DNA from: Thiobacillus sp. 65-1059
GTDB taxonomy: Bacteria > Pseudomonadota > Gammaproteobacteria > Burkholderiales > Thiobacillaceae
Assembly: GCA_001897675.1 (NCBI GenBank)
Contig: MKUE01000115.1
Coordinates: 1-64,000 of the forward strand
Reading direction: 5' to 3'
Length of the DNA: 64,000 nucleotides
The notes beneath the pieces are model-generated. The model worked only from the letters and a program-made list of their open reading frames with translations, was not told the DNA's origin and did no database searches. Below, piece after piece: positions 15,759 through 26,043 of this stretch (position 1 is the stretch's first letter; each line of letters opens with the position of its first letter). A program made the position numbers and the translations under genes.

Positions 15759-15771
15759 TGAAAAACATTCG
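15759..15771. promoter_or_regulatory. Probable MetR binding site
   Basis: TGAA-AAACA-TTCG matches the MetR consensus TGAA-N5-TTCA with one mismatch, and lies between the divergent metR and metE genes about 60 nt before the metE start. A second, larger palindromic arrangement (TTCAT...ATGAA) overlaps it. Confidence 0.5.
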
Positions 15772-15830
15772 TTTGTCTCATGGTATCCGCATCGGCATCA
15801 TGGCGTCCATCGTTCATTGGGAGCACGCAC

Positions 15831-18116
15831 ATGGCACTGGCACACGTACTGGGGGTTCCGCGCATCGGCCCGAACCGCGAACTGAAATTTTCACAGGAAG
15901 CCTTCTGGCGCGGCGAAATCGATGCCGTCGCGCTCAAGGCGGTGGGCAGCGGCATCCGCCAGGCCAACTGGCAGCGGCAGCATGCGGCCGGGCTGGACTT
16001 CGTCAGCGTGGGGGATTTTGCGTTTTACGACCAGATGCTGAACCACGTCGCGCTGCTGGGTTGCGCGCCGGTGCGCTTCGGTTTCGGCGAGACGCTCGAT
16101 CTTGCGCAGTATTTCGAACTGGCGCGCGGCAATGCCGACTGCCATGCGATGGAAATGACCAAGTGGTTCGACACCAACTATCACTATCTGGTGCCCGAAC
16201 TCAAACCGGACACCCGGTTCTCGCTGGACACCGGCTGGCTGTTCGACGAAGTGGCGGAGGCGCAGACCGCCGGGTTCAACGCCAAGCCCGTGCTGATCGG
16301 CCCGCTCAGTTTCCTGTGGCTGGGCAAGGAAAAGATCGCCGGCTTCGACCGCCTCGAGCTGCTCGACCGGCTGCTGCCGGTCTATGCGCAGATTCTGGCG
16401 CGGCTGAAGGCGCAGGGGGTGGAATGGGTGCAGATCGACGAGCCGATCCTGAGCCTGGATTTGCCGTCCGGCTGGCGCGCCGCGTTCGAACGCGCCTACC
16501 ACCATCTGAATGCGGCGGGCATGAAGTTGCTGCTCGCCAGCTATTTCGGGCCGCTGCGCGAGAACCTGCTGGTGGCGCTGAAACTGCCGGTGGCCGGGGT
16601 GCACGTCGATTGCGTGCGCGGCGGCGACGAGCTGGCCCAGGTGGTCGACTGGCTGCCCGCCACCAAGGTGCTGTCGGCAGGCGTGATCGACGGCCGCAAT
16701 ATCTGGAAGAGCGATCTGAATGCCGTGTTCGAACGCTTCGAAGGCCTGCATCTGCGGCTGGCCGAGCGGCTCTGGCTTGCCCCCTCGTGCTCGCTGCTGC
16801 ACGTGCCGGCGAGCCTGGCGGGGGAAGAGCGGATGGATGCGGAGCTGAAGAGCTGGCTGGCGTTCGCCGACGAAAAAATCGCCGCGCTGGCCACGCTCAA
16901 AACCGCATTCAACGAGGGCCGCCAGGCGGCTGCCGCGGCGCTGTCCGACAATGCCCGGGCGCTGGCTTCGCGCCGTGCCTCGCAGCGGGTGCACGATGCG
17001 GCGGTGGCGGCGCGGCTGGCCGCGCTGACGTCCTTGCACGACGCACGCAACAACGCGTTCGCGGTGCGCCGGGCGCTGCAGCGCGAGCGCTTCAGGCTGC
17101 CGGCCTTCCCCACCACGACCATCGGCTCGTTCCCGCAGACGGCGGCGATCCGCCATGCCCGCGCGCGCTTCAGGAAGGGCGAAATCGACGCCGCCGACTA
17201 CGCGGCGGCGATGCAGCGCGAGATCCGTCACGCCGTCGAAAAGCAGGAAGCCCTGGGGATCGACGTCCTGGTGCACGGTGAGGCCGAGCGCAACGACATG
17301 GTCGAGTATTTCGGCGAGCAGCTGGCCGGCTTCGCGTTTTCGCAGAACGGCTGGGTGCAGTCCTACGGCAGCCGCTGCGTGAAACCGCCGATCCTGTACG
17401 GCGATGTGTCGCGCCCGCAGCCGATGACGGTGGGCTGGACGCGCTATGCGCAGTCGCTCACCGGGAAGCCGATGAAAGGCATGCTGACCGGCCCGGTGAC
17501 GCTGCTGCAATGGTCGTTCGTGCGCGACGACCAGCCGCGCGCGGCCACCGCCCTGCAGATTGCGCTGGCGATCCGCGACGAGGTGGTCGATCTCGAGGCG
17601 GCCGGCATCGGCATCATCCAGATCGACGAGCCCGCCTACCGCGAAGGCCTGCCGCTTCGGCGCGCCGACTGGCCGGCCTATCTCGACTGGGCGAGCCGCG
17701 CGTTCCGCATCAGTGCATCCGGGGTGAACGACGCCACCCAGATCCACACCCACATGTGCTATTCGGAATTCAACGACATCCTGCCGGCGATTGCGGCGAT
17801 GGATGCGGACGTCATCACCATCGAGACCAGCCGTTCGGACATGGAGCTGTTGCGCGGCTTCGGCGATTTCGACTATCCCAACGAAATCGGCCCCGGCGTC
17901 TACGACATTCACAGCCCGCGCATTCCCGACGCCGGGGAAATGGTCCGCCTGCTGGAAAAGGCCGCGCAGGTGATCGCGCCCGAGAAGCTCTGGGTCAACC
18001 CCGACTGCGGACTGAAAACGCGCGGCTGGGCTGAAACCGAGGCGGCGCTCTCGCAGATGGTGGCGGCGGCCCGAAGCTTGCGGCAGGCGCACCGGAGGGA
18101 GGCGGCGGCGCGCTAA
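15831..18116 (+). CDS. metE: Cobalamin-independent methionine synthase
   Basis: A 761-residue enzyme that transfers a methyl group from 5-methyltetrahydropteroyltriglutamate to homocysteine, the last step of methionine synthesis. The N-terminal barrel begins [12 protein letters not shown]. The catalytic barrel contains [37 protein letters not shown], the zinc ligands in [11 protein letters not shown] and the late Cys in [16 protein letters not shown] 15831 has GGGAG upstream; the longer frame from 15780 lacks a ribosome site. Regulation by the divergent metR is likely. Confidence 0.95.
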   Translation: MALAHVLGVPRIGPNRELKFSQEAFWRGEIDAVALKAVGSGIRQANWQRQHAAGLDFVSVGDFAFYDQMLNHVALLGCAPVRFGFGETLDLAQYFELARGNADCHAMEMTKWFDTNYHYLVPELKPDTRFSLDTGWLFDEVAEAQTAGFNAKPVLIGPLSFLWLGKEKIAGFDRLELLDRLLPVYAQILARLKAQGVEWVQIDEPILSLDLPSGWRAAFERAYHHLNAAGMKLLLASYFGPLRENLLVALKLPVAGVHVDCVRGGDELAQVVDWLPATKVLSAGVIDGRNIWKSDLNAVFERFEGLHLRLAERLWLAPSCSLLHVPASLAGEERMDAELKSWLAFADEKIAALATLKTAFNEGRQAAAAALSDNARALASRRASQRVHDAAVAARLAALTSLHDARNNAFAVRRALQRERFRLPAFPTTTIGSFPQTAAIRHARARFRKGEIDAADYAAAMQREIRHAVEKQEALGIDVLVHGEAERNDMVEYFGEQLAGFAFSQNGWVQSYGSRCVKPPILYGDVSRPQPMTVGWTRYAQSLTGKPMKGMLTGPVTLLQWSFVRDDQPRAATALQIALAIRDEVVDLEAAGIGIIQIDEPAYREGLPLRRADWPAYLDWASRAFRISASGVNDATQIHTHMCYSEFNDILPAIAAMDADVITIETSRSDMELLRGFGDFDYPNEIGPGVYDIHSPRIPDAGEMVRLLEKAAQVIAPEKLWVNPDCGLKTRGWAETEAALSQMVAAARSLRQAHRREAAAR

Positions 18117-18145
18117 AAAGCCCCGCAGGCTTGCGCCTGCGGGGC
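18115..18145 (-). terminator. Rho-independent terminator for the PhoX-like gene
   Basis: A 10-bp stem, GCCCCGCAGG / CCTGCGGGGC, with a 6-nt loop. The T-run (five T) follows on the minus strand, so it mainly ends the phoX-like transcript. The hairpin may also slow transcription leaving metE. Confidence 0.75.
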
Positions 18146-18205
18146 TTCGCCGGCTGCCGTCGAAGCTGCTGGCGGCACGTGGCCGTCGCCGCGCAGCCGG
18201 CCCGT

Positions 18206-19594
18206 TCAGTCCGTGTCGCGATCTTTGCCGTGGCCGCGGCGACGGTCCTGGCCATGGTTCGTTCTCGCCGGGCAAGGCGCGCTGATCATGATGGTGCGAT
18301 CGACGCCGCTGGCGGGATGCTGCACGTTGACGTAGGCGACATTCGGCTTGAACCTGTCGAAGTACAGGCCGCTGCTTTCCGCGCCGACGGTCGACAGGCT
18401 GGCCCACTTGCCGATGGCCTCGGCGACGCCGTCATGGTTCTCGTCCCTGGCGAACCAGATGTCGGCCACGCCGCCCGGCTGGTCTTCCACGATGTAGATA
18501 TTGCCTTCGGCGTCGATCGCCAGGTTGTCCGGATTCCTGAAGGCGCTGCCGGCGGGCTGGCCGGTGGCCATGTCCAGCGTGTCCTGGCTGGCGAACAGCT
18601 TGACCGTGTCGCGCGACAGGTCGATGGAGAACACCTTGTGGTTGGTGGTGGCGGCGACGAACAGCATCTGCCTGCCGTTCTTCAGGCTCTTGATTTCCAG
18701 ATCCTCCGGGCGGTCGAACCTGGTGCCGAGGAAAGCCGGCAGCTTCGGCGTGGCGCGGCCGTCGATCGCGGCCAGGCCGTTGGGGTCGGTGACGACGACG
18801 GCGCCGGGCAGGGCAACGCCGTTGACGTCGGTGAGCGGAATCCAGGTGGCGGCGCCGGTGGCTTCTTTAACCGTGCCGTCGCCCACGCGCAGCACGAAGG
18901 TCTGGCCGGCGGCAAAATAGTCGTCGCCGCTGGTTGCATTCGGCTTGGCGGAGGCGAACTTGAAGATGTGGCTGTCGTTGCGCTCGTCGACGAAGTACAG
19001 GTTGTTGTCCTTGTCGAACGCCAGGCCTTCGTGCGCGATGCGCGGCAGAATGGCGCGGTGGACGAGGTCGATGTCGGCCGGGTCGGCAAGCGGATGGGCC
19101 ACTTCGAACAGGCGGCCGTAGAGGCTGGCCGGGCCGGCCGGATCGCTCCACGATTCCTCGGCGGTGAGGAAGCTGCCCCACGGGGTCCAGCGCGATGCAT
19201 CGAACGCCACGTGGCTGTTCGGCGCGGGGGCTGCGGCCGGGCTGGACCAGATGGTGGTGGTGATCATGGTGCGCAGGTCGGTGCGCTGGATGCCGGCCTG
19301 GCCGGTTTCGAACACGGTGAACAGGTAGCGGCCGGCGTCGGGGCCGGTCTCGTTTGCGGTGTGCATGTCGTAGCTGCCGCTGTCGAAGCGTTGGGCCTGG
19401 GCGACGTCGCGGGCAACGATGGTCGTCTGGCTGAAATGGGGCGAGGACAGCCTGTAGGGCGCCGCCTCGGGCAGGGTGCCGGCGCCGACGTCGCCGGTCA
19501 TGGGCGTGAAGTGGCTGAACGGCGTGCCGGCGGCGAAAGCCGGCGAAGCTGCCAGGGCCAGGCCGATTGCGAGCGAGCGTTGCTTGAGCGTCAT
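18206..19594 (-). CDS. PhoX/DUF839-family secreted protein
   Basis: A 462-residue exported protein with a signal peptide (LAIGLALAASPAFAA) and a DUF839/PhoX beta-propeller-like body. Segments such as TAEESW, HEGLAFDKDNNLYFVDE, FDRPEDLEI and FRNPDNLAIDAEGNIYIVED are the Ca/Fe-binding propeller strands of PhoX-type alkaline phosphatases. A phosphatase role is plausible, but activity is unproven in many DUF839 proteins. The tail is Arg/His/Asp-rich. ATG 19594 was chosen because the signal peptide starts there; the frame extends 14 codons upstream. Confidence 0.82.
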   Translation of the reverse strand: MTLKQRSLAIGLALAASPAFAAGTPFSHFTPMTGDVGAGTLPEAAPYRLSSPHFSQTTIVARDVAQAQRFDSGSYDMHTANETGPDAGRYLFTVFETGQAGIQRTDLRTMITTTIWSSPAAAPAPNSHVAFDASRWTPWGSFLTAEESWSDPAGPASLYGRLFEVAHPLADPADIDLVHRAILPRIAHEGLAFDKDNNLYFVDERNDSHIFKFASAKPNATSGDDYFAAGQTFVLRVGDGTVKEATGAATWIPLTDVNGVALPGAVVVTDPNGLAAIDGRATPKLPAFLGTRFDRPEDLEIKSLKNGRQMLFVAATTNHKVFSIDLSRDTVKLFASQDTLDMATGQPAGSAFRNPDNLAIDAEGNIYIVEDQPGGVADIWFARDENHDGVAEAIGKWASLSTVGAESSGLYFDRFKPNVAYVNVQHPASGVDRTIMISAPCPARTNHGQDRRRGHGKDRDTD

Positions 19595-19817
19595 GTTGCG
19601 TTTCCCTTGATCGTTGAGTGAAGGCCGCACCGGCATCCGTTCGATTCGCCGTTTGAAACATGCGCTCGACCTATTCAGTGCACGGGCATCCTGGCGGGCC
19701 GATGTGTCATGCCTATTTCAGCTGCCGCATGAAGCCGCCCCTGTCCTGCCCGCGCGGCGCGGAACTTGCGCCTGCCTTTCGCGGTCCGCAGCGGGACTCG
19801 TTTAGAATCTTGCCACC

Positions 19818-21218
19818 TTGAAACCCGTTCCGTATCGCCTCCTGTTGTGCGCGTCGCTTGCGCTGCTGCCGTCGTGGGGGCGTGCGGCCGAACTCGAACT
19901 GCCCGCGCGCGCCGGCACCTTCTGGCGGCAGCCCGGCGCGCTGTCCGCTCCCCTTGCGGCCGCGCAGACCGATGCCGTGCGCTTCGCCAGCCTGGCCGCG
20001 CTGACCGAGCATGCGCTGCGCGAACGCACGGAATCGCGCGCCGCCTGGCTCGGCATCCAGGCCGAGGCGGCGCGGCTGGATGCCGCCGCGGCCGCCAACT
20101 GGCCCACGCTCAGCGGCCAGTTCAACTTCACCCAGAGCCGTGCGCTGTCCAGTTCGGGGGCGTCGGTGCCCGCGCTCCATCGCTACGGCCCCAGCCTCAG
20201 CCTGGCCTACGTGCTGGTCGACTTCGGCGCGCGCGCCGCCGGCATCGAAGCCCAGCGCTACCAGCTCATCGCCAGCCTGCTGAACAGCAACCGCACCCTG
20301 CAGGACACCGTCGCCGAGGTCGAGGCCGCCTATTTTGCGGTGCTTGCCGCGCGCGCGCAGGAGGCCGCGCAAGCGCAGCAGGAGGCCGCCCTGCGCGCCA
20401 GCCTCGATGCGGTCGAGGTCAGATTGCGTGGCGGCCTGGCGGCGCGCGCCGACCAGCTGCGCGCGCGTGCCGCCCTGAGCGAGGCGCAACTTGCGCGCCA
20501 GACCGCCGAGCGCGATCACGCCAAGGCCATGGCCGCATTGAAGCGGGCCGCCGGCATCGCGCAGACGCAGACGCTGGAACTGGACTGGGAAACCGCGCTG
20601 CCGGATACGCTGACAGCCGGCACCCTGTTGGCCGATTTGCTGCACGAGGCGCAGCGCAATCGCCCCGACCTGCAAGCCTTGCAGGCCGCCGCGGCCAGCG
20701 CGCGTGCCGAGGCCGAACGTGCGCGCGCGGCGCGCTGGCCGAGCCTGTCGCTGGGAGCCAGCGGCGGCCGCACCTTTTTCCTGGAAGACGAGCGGACGCC
20801 GTCCACCACCTACAGCGTCGGCCTGAGTCTGTCCGTGCCCCTGTTCGACGGCGGCCGGCTGGCGGCGCAGGCGCGCGCCGCCGAGCGCGACGCCGAGCGG
20901 CTGCAGGCCGAGGCCGACGGCCAGCGCAGCCAGGTGGCGCTGAGCGTGACCGAGGCGTACCACGACGTGCGCCACGCGCAGGGCCGACGCGACGGCGTGG
21001 CGGTGCAGTTCGACAGCGCCAGCGAATCGGCGCGCGCCGCCGAGGCGCGCTACGCCGCCGGGGTCGGCAGCCTGCTCGAACTGCTGACCGCGCAGGCCGA
21101 CCTGGCGCGCGCCCGGCAAAGCGCCGCGCAGGCCGACGCCGACTGGCTGGCGGCCTTTTCCCGTTTGAACCATGCCCTGGGCCGTCTGCCTGGCGCCTCT
21201 ACTGCGAACCTGCCATGA
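19818..21218 (+). CDS. TolC-family outer-membrane efflux protein
   Basis: A 466-residue outer-membrane channel protein with a signal peptide ending near WGRAA and two long coiled-coil repeats rich in Ala, Glu and Arg (for example TVAEVEAAYFAVLAARAQEAAQAQ and the matching VTEAYHDVRHAQ). Segments such as PSLSLAYVLVDFG and YSVGLSLSVPLFDGG are typical of TolC beta strands. The only start consistent with the signal peptide is TTG 19818. It is the first gene of an RND efflux operon and overlaps the next gene by ATGA. Confidence 0.87.
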   Translation: MKPVPYRLLLCASLALLPSWGRAAELELPARAGTFWRQPGALSAPLAAAQTDAVRFASLAALTEHALRERTESRAAWLGIQAEAARLDAAAAANWPTLSGQFNFTQSRALSSSGASVPALHRYGPSLSLAYVLVDFGARAAGIEAQRYQLIASLLNSNRTLQDTVAEVEAAYFAVLAARAQEAAQAQQEAALRASLDAVEVRLRGGLAARADQLRARAALSEAQLARQTAERDHAKAMAALKRAAGIAQTQTLELDWETALPDTLTAGTLLADLLHEAQRNRPDLQALQAAAASARAEAERARAARWPSLSLGASGGRTFFLEDERTPSTTYSVGLSLSVPLFDGGRLAAQARAAERDAERLQAEADGQRSQVALSVTEAYHDVRHAQGRRDGVAVQFDSASESARAAEARYAAGVGSLLELLTAQADLARARQSAAQADADWLAAFSRLNHALGRLPGASTANLP

Positions 21219-22327
21219 AACTCCGCATTCTTGTCATCCTTGTCGTGCTGGCGCTGATGGCGGGCGTGGCGTATCGCATCCAGAACCAGGCGGGCAGCGA
21301 CCGGCCGGCCGGCGGAGATCGCGCGCTCAGCGTGAAAACTGTGCCGGTGGCGGTGCGCGATTTCCCCCGCGTGATCGATCTGCCCGGCACGCTGGAAGCC
21401 GCCCATCAGGTGGCCATCGTCGCCCAGGCCGGCGGCAGCGTGCTGCAGCAGCATGTGCAGGAAGGCGACAGCGTGCGCGCCGGGCAAGTCCTGTTCAGCC
21501 TGGATGCGCGGCCGGCGCAGGCGCGCATCGCGCAAAGCCAGGCGGCGCTGACGGGCGCGCGCGCCGAGACCGCCGAGGCGGAAAAAAAGCGCGAGCGCTT
21601 GAGCCCGTTGCTGCAGTCGGGCTACATCAGCCGCCAGGAGTTCGACGACGCGCAGCTGGCGCTGGAAGCCGCCCGCGCCCGCGCCGGCAGCGTCCGCGCC
21701 GAACTGGAATCGGCGCGGCTGGAGGTGGCGTATGCGCAGATCCGCGCGCCGATTGCCGGGCGCGTCGGCCGCATCATGGTGCGGCCGGGCAGCCTGGTGC
21801 AGGCAGGGGGCGAGCCGCTCACCACGCTCCTGGCCCCCGGAACGCTCGACGTGCGCGCCAGCGTGGCGCAGCAGGACTGGCCCGAGCTGGCGGCGGCGCG
21901 CGCGCAGGGCAAGGTAACGGCCGCGATCGCGCTCGACGCGGACGCGTCGGTGCAGGCCCGCGGCGAACTCGTCTTCGCCGACGCGCAGATCGACGCCGCC
22001 ACCGGCGCGGTGCCGGTCAAGGTGCGGCTGGCCGCGACGCCGCCCGCGCTGCTGTCGGGACAGGGGGTGCGGGTGCGCCTGCTGCTGGGCGTTGAGCCGG
22101 ACGCCAAGGTGGTGCCGGAAGCGGCGCTGCAGCACGCGCAGGAAGGCACCTATGTCTATGTGGTGCGCGGCGGCAAGGCCGTGGTACAGCCGGTGAAGCT
22201 GGTCCGCAGCCTCGACGGCGAGCATGTGGTGGCGGGCGAACTCGCCGCCGGCGAGCCGGTGCTGATCGAGATTCCGCAGCGGCTCAAGGCGGGCGGCAAG
22301 GTCAGGCTCGAAAGCGCGCCCCGATGA
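21215..22327 (+). CDS. RND efflux periplasmic adaptor (membrane fusion protein)
   Basis: A 370-residue HlyD/AcrA-type protein with an N-terminal membrane anchor (residues 5-22). The lipoyl half-motifs are GTLEAAHQVAIVAQAGGSV and YAQIRAPIAGRVGRIMVRPGSLV, flanking an alpha-hairpin (residues about 100-175) rich in Ala, Glu and Arg. It links the RND pump to the TolC-like channel. It overlaps both neighbours by 4 nt. The lack of obvious His/Met clusters argues against a metal pump, but the substrate is unknown. Confidence 0.9.
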   Translation: MKLRILVILVVLALMAGVAYRIQNQAGSDRPAGGDRALSVKTVPVAVRDFPRVIDLPGTLEAAHQVAIVAQAGGSVLQQHVQEGDSVRAGQVLFSLDARPAQARIAQSQAALTGARAETAEAEKKRERLSPLLQSGYISRQEFDDAQLALEAARARAGSVRAELESARLEVAYAQIRAPIAGRVGRIMVRPGSLVQAGGEPLTTLLAPGTLDVRASVAQQDWPELAAARAQGKVTAAIALDADASVQARGELVFADAQIDAATGAVPVKVRLAATPPALLSGQGVRVRLLLGVEPDAKVVPEAALQHAQEGTYVYVVRGGKAVVQPVKLVRSLDGEHVVAGELAAGEPVLIEIPQRLKAGGKVRLESAPR

Positions 22328-25300
22328 ATCTGTCGCGGCTGTTCATCGAGCGCCCGGTCGCCACCCTGATGCTGGTGCTGGCGCTGGCGCTGTTCGGCGC
22401 GCTCGCCTACAGGATGCTGCCGGTGAACGATCTGCCGCAGGTGGACTTCCCCACGCTGCGCATCTCGGCTTCGCTGCCCGGAGCCAACCCGGAGACCATG
22501 GGCAACACCGTGGCGACGCCGCTGGAGCGGCAGCTGGCGACGGTGGCGGGAATCGAATCGATGAGTTCGCAGTCGAGCCAGGGATCGACCAATATCACCC
22601 TGCAGTTCGAACTCGGGCGCGACATCGACGCCGCCGCGCAGGACGTGCAGACCGCGATCGCGCAGGCGGCGCGCAATCTGCCCCAGGGCATGGACCCGCC
22701 GCAGCTGCGCAAGATCAACCCGGCCGATTCGCCGATTCTGTATCTGGCGCTGTCGGCCGAACGGCTGCCGCTGACCGAACTCGACGCCATCGCCGATTCG
22801 CGGGTGGCGCAGCGCTTGTCCGGCTTGAGCGGGGTGGCGCAGGTGCTGGTGTTCGGGTCGCAGAAATACGCGCTGCGGCTGTATCTCGACCCCGCCAGGC
22901 TGCAGCAGCGCGGCCTGACCTTTGCCGATGTCATCGCCGCCGTGCAGGGCGCCAACGCCAACCTGCCGTCCGGCACCCTCGACGGCGCCACCCGCGCCTA
23001 CACGGTGAAGGCGCCGGTGGCGCTCGCCAATGCGGCGGACTTCGGCGACATCGTGGTGGCCTATCGCGACGGCGCCGCGCTGCGGGTGAAAGACCTCGGC
23101 CGCGCGGTCGACAGCGTGGAAAACGACAAGGCGCGCACCTGGTACAACGGCACCCGCGCCATCGTGCTGGCGGTGCAGCGCCAGCCGGGGGCGAACACGG
23201 TCGAGGTCGCCGACCGCATCCGCGCGATGCTGCCGCAGATCGAGGCCGAGTTGCCGGACGGCGTGCGCCTGCAGGTGCATTTCGACCGCTCGCGCTTCGT
23301 CAAGGACTCGCTGCACGAGGTCAACTTCACCCTGGTCCTCGCGCTGGCGCTGGTGATCCTGGTCATCTTCGCCTTCCTGCACAACCTGCGCGCCACGCTG
23401 ATCGCCGCGCTGGTGCTGCCGAGTTCGCTGCTCGGCACTTTCGCCTTCATGCACCTGCTGGGCTACAGCCTCAACAACCTGAGCCTGATGGCGATCACGC
23501 TGGCGATCGGCTTCGTGGTCGACGACGCCGTGGTGGTGATCGAGAACATCGCGCGCCATCTGGAGATGGGGAAATCGCGCATGCAGGCCGCGCTCGACGG
23601 CGCGCAGGAGATCGGCTTCACCGTGCTGTCGATGACGATCTCGCTTGCCGCGGTGTTCCTGCCGATTCTGTTCATGGGCGGCATGATCGGCCGGCTGTTC
23701 CAGGAATTCGCGGTCAGCATCGGCGTCGCCGTGCTGCTGTCCGGCGTGGTCGCGCTGACGCTCACGCCGATGCTGTGCGCGCGCGGGCTGGCGCACGCGC
23801 CGCCCGGCAATCCGCTGTCGCGCGCGTTCGACGCCGGCTTCAACCGCTTCCGTGACTGGTACGGCGATACCCTGCGCGCCTCGATGCGCCATCGCGGCGC
23901 GATGCTGCTGGCGTCGCTGGCGGTGCTGGGCGCGATGCTGTGGCTGGCCGGACAGGTCAAGCAGGGCTTCATCCCGCGCGTCGACTCGGGGATGATTTTC
24001 GCCAGCATCCAGTATCCCGAGGGCATCCCGTTCGAGGAACTGAGCGCGCGCCAGCAGAAAATCGCCGCCATCGTGCAGCGGCATCCCGCGGTCGAAGGCC
24101 TGACCTCCTCGGCCGGCCAGGGCGGCGGCGGCGTGACCGGCGGCAACGTCGGCCGGCTGGTGATCCGGCTGACGCCGCGCGGCGGCCGCCCCGGCGCGGA
24201 CCAGGTGATCGAGGAGCTGCGCGCGCAGACCCGCAAGGTGAGCGGCGTCAACGTCACCCTGCAAAACCCGGCCTCGATCAACGTCGGCGCGCTGGCGTCG
24301 AGCAGCGACTACCAGCTGACGCTGACCGCGGGCGACTTCGAGGCGCTGAAAGCCGCCTCCGCCGCGGTCGAAAAGCGGCTGGACGCGCTGCCGCAGATCG
24401 AGGACGTCAACAGCAACCTGGAACTGCGCAATCCGGAGCTGCGCGTCAGTCTCGATCAGGTCGAGGCGGCGCGCCTCGGCGTGACCGCGCAACAGGTCCA
24501 GCAAACCCTGTACGACGCGCTGGGGGGGCGCCGCATCAGCGAAATCTACGGCGCCAGCGACCAGTACGTGGTGAGCGTCAAGGCGCTGCCGGAAGCCCAG
24601 CTCAACCCGGCGGTGATCGGCCAGCTGCCGCTGAAGACCGCGGCCGGCACGCTCACCCGGCTCGATGCGGTGGCGCGGGTGGAGGCCGGAGTCGGGCCGA
24701 TCGCGGTGCATCACTACGGCCAGCAGCCCGCCGTCACGCTGTCGTTCAACCTCGCGCCGGGCGTCTCGCTCGACGCCGCGCTGGCGGCCGCATACGAGGC
24801 GGCAAGAGAAGTGGTGCCGGCGGAGGTGGCGCTGGAATTCACCGGCGCCGCGCAGAAATTCCAGGAGTCCACGCTGCAGCTGCCGCTGCTGCTGCTGTTC
24901 ACCGTCGTCGTCATCTACATGGTGCTGGCGGTGCTGTACGAACACCTCGGGCATCCGCTCACCATCCTCACCGCGCTGCCGCTGGCAGGCGCAGGCGCCT
25001 TGCTGGTGCTGCTGCTGCTGGACGAGGAACTCAACATCTTCAGCTTCGTCGGCATCATCCTGCTGGTCGGCCTGGTGAAGAAGAACGGCATCATGATGAT
25101 CGACTTCGCGCTCACCCGGCAGCGCGCCGGGGCGAGCGCCGAGGACGCCATCGTCGAAGCCAGCCTTACGCGTCTGCGGCCGATCATGATGACCACCTTC
25201 GCCGCCATCTTCGCCACGCTGCCGATCGCCATCGGCTTCGGCGCCGGCGGCGAGGCGCGCCGCCCGCTCGGCATCGCGGTGGTCGGCGGCCTGCTGTTCT

Positions 25301-25395
25301 CGCAGTTCCTCACGCTCTATGTCACGCCCACCTTCTACGTCAGCATGGCGCGGATGGAAGCGGCCCTGAAAAGCTGGCGCGCCCGGCCGGCCTGA
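22324..25395 (+). CDS. RND family multidrug efflux transporter (AcrB/MdtB-like)
   Basis: A 1023-residue inner-membrane proton antiporter, full length for the hydrophobe/amphiphile RND family. It begins NLSRLFIERPVATLMLVLA. The helix 4 motif AITLAIGFVVDDAVVVIEN has the paired Asp of the proton relay, and the late helix contains GLVKKNGIMMIDFA. Two periplasmic loops of about 300 residues are present. The sequence resembles MdtB/MdtC-like pumps more than metal exporters. Its stop codon touches the stop of the convergent YqaA-like gene. Confidence 0.92.
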   Translation: MNLSRLFIERPVATLMLVLALALFGALAYRMLPVNDLPQVDFPTLRISASLPGANPETMGNTVATPLERQLATVAGIESMSSQSSQGSTNITLQFELGRDIDAAAQDVQTAIAQAARNLPQGMDPPQLRKINPADSPILYLALSAERLPLTELDAIADSRVAQRLSGLSGVAQVLVFGSQKYALRLYLDPARLQQRGLTFADVIAAVQGANANLPSGTLDGATRAYTVKAPVALANAADFGDIVVAYRDGAALRVKDLGRAVDSVENDKARTWYNGTRAIVLAVQRQPGANTVEVADRIRAMLPQIEAELPDGVRLQVHFDRSRFVKDSLHEVNFTLVLALALVILVIFAFLHNLRATLIAALVLPSSLLGTFAFMHLLGYSLNNLSLMAITLAIGFVVDDAVVVIENIARHLEMGKSRMQAALDGAQEIGFTVLSMTISLAAVFLPILFMGGMIGRLFQEFAVSIGVAVLLSGVVALTLTPMLCARGLAHAPPGNPLSRAFDAGFNRFRDWYGDTLRASMRHRGAMLLASLAVLGAMLWLAGQVKQGFIPRVDSGMIFASIQYPEGIPFEELSARQQKIAAIVQRHPAVEGLTSSAGQGGGGVTGGNVGRLVIRLTPRGGRPGADQVIEELRAQTRKVSGVNVTLQNPASINVGALASSSDYQLTLTAGDFEALKAASAAVEKRLDALPQIEDVNSNLELRNPELRVSLDQVEAARLGVTAQQVQQTLYDALGGRRISEIYGASDQYVVSVKALPEAQLNPAVIGQLPLKTAAGTLTRLDAVARVEAGVGPIAVHHYGQQPAVTLSFNLAPGVSLDAALAAAYEAAREVVPAEVALEFTGAAQKFQESTLQLPLLLLFTVVVIYMVLAVLYEHLGHPLTILTALPLAGAGALLVLLLLDEELNIFSFVGIILLVGLVKKNGIMMIDFALTRQRAGASAEDAIVEASLTRLRPIMMTTFAAIFATLPIAIGFGAGGEARRPLGIAVVGGLLFSQFLTLYVTPTFYVSMARMEAALKSWRARPA

Positions 25396-25800
25396 TCAGA
25401 CGAACCAGGCCAGCGCGGCATAGCGCGCCAGCTTGCCCAGCGTCACCAGCAGCAGAAAGCTCCCCACGCTCACGCGCAGCACCCCGGCGACCAGGCACAG
25501 CGGGTCGCCGACCAGCGGCAGCCACGCCAGCAGCAGGCTGGGGCGGCCGAAGCGGCTGAACCAGCGCTCGGCACGGGCCATGCGGCGTTCGGTTTTTTCG
25601 CTGCGCTGCCGCACCGTCCGCCGGCCGAACCGCCCGATGCCGTAGGTGATGAGGCTGCCGAGCACGTTGCCGGCGGTGGCGGTCGCTACGCTGGCCAGCG
25701 GGTCTGCCCCTTGGTGCAGGCGATACAGCAGCAGCGCTTCGGAACCGCCGGGAAGCAGGGTGGACGACAGCAGCGCCGATCCGAACAGGGTCCAGTCCAT
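25396..25800 (-). CDS. YqaA-like small VTT/DedA-related membrane protein
   Basis: A 134-residue membrane protein with about four hydrophobic segments. The motifs TLLPGGSEALLL, GNVLGSLITYGIGRFG and SLLLAWLPLVGDPLCLVAGVLR match the YqaA family, a short relative of DedA/VTT proteins. Function is uncharacterised; membrane-lipid or envelope roles are known for relatives. It is convergent with the RND gene, and the two stop codons are adjacent with no gap. Confidence 0.82.
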   Translation of the reverse strand: MDWTLFGSALLSSTLLPGGSEALLLYRLHQGADPLASVATATAGNVLGSLITYGIGRFGRRTVRQRSEKTERRMARAERWFSRFGRPSLLLAWLPLVGDPLCLVAGVLRVSVGSFLLLVTLGKLARYAALAWFV

Positions 25801-26043
25801 CAGCGGTCGGCTGCCCTGGATTCAGGCGCGGCGGCGGATCGGGCGGGGCGTGGCGGGCGATGCATGGCGGTTCCGGTGAATGGCGGGCCGGCAAGTGTGG
25901 CACAGCCGGCGCGAAGAAAGGCAGTGGCGATTGATGTATTCAATCGTTTGTATCCAGATTATCCGTTGGATCGATTTATCGATAACTCCTAACATTGTTC
26001 CTGTCTTGATCGACAACGCAAATCAACCAAACAGGAGCGAATC

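Noticed and set aside
22156-24954. A 932-codon antisense frame across the RND gene
   Set aside because: It is low-complexity His/Gln/Arg/Asp-rich translation opposite a clear RND transporter.
25925-25945. An FNR site (ATTGATGTATTCAAT) before rubrerythrin
   Set aside because: The half-sites are separated by five rather than six bases as required between TTGA and TCAA, so the match to FNR is poor.
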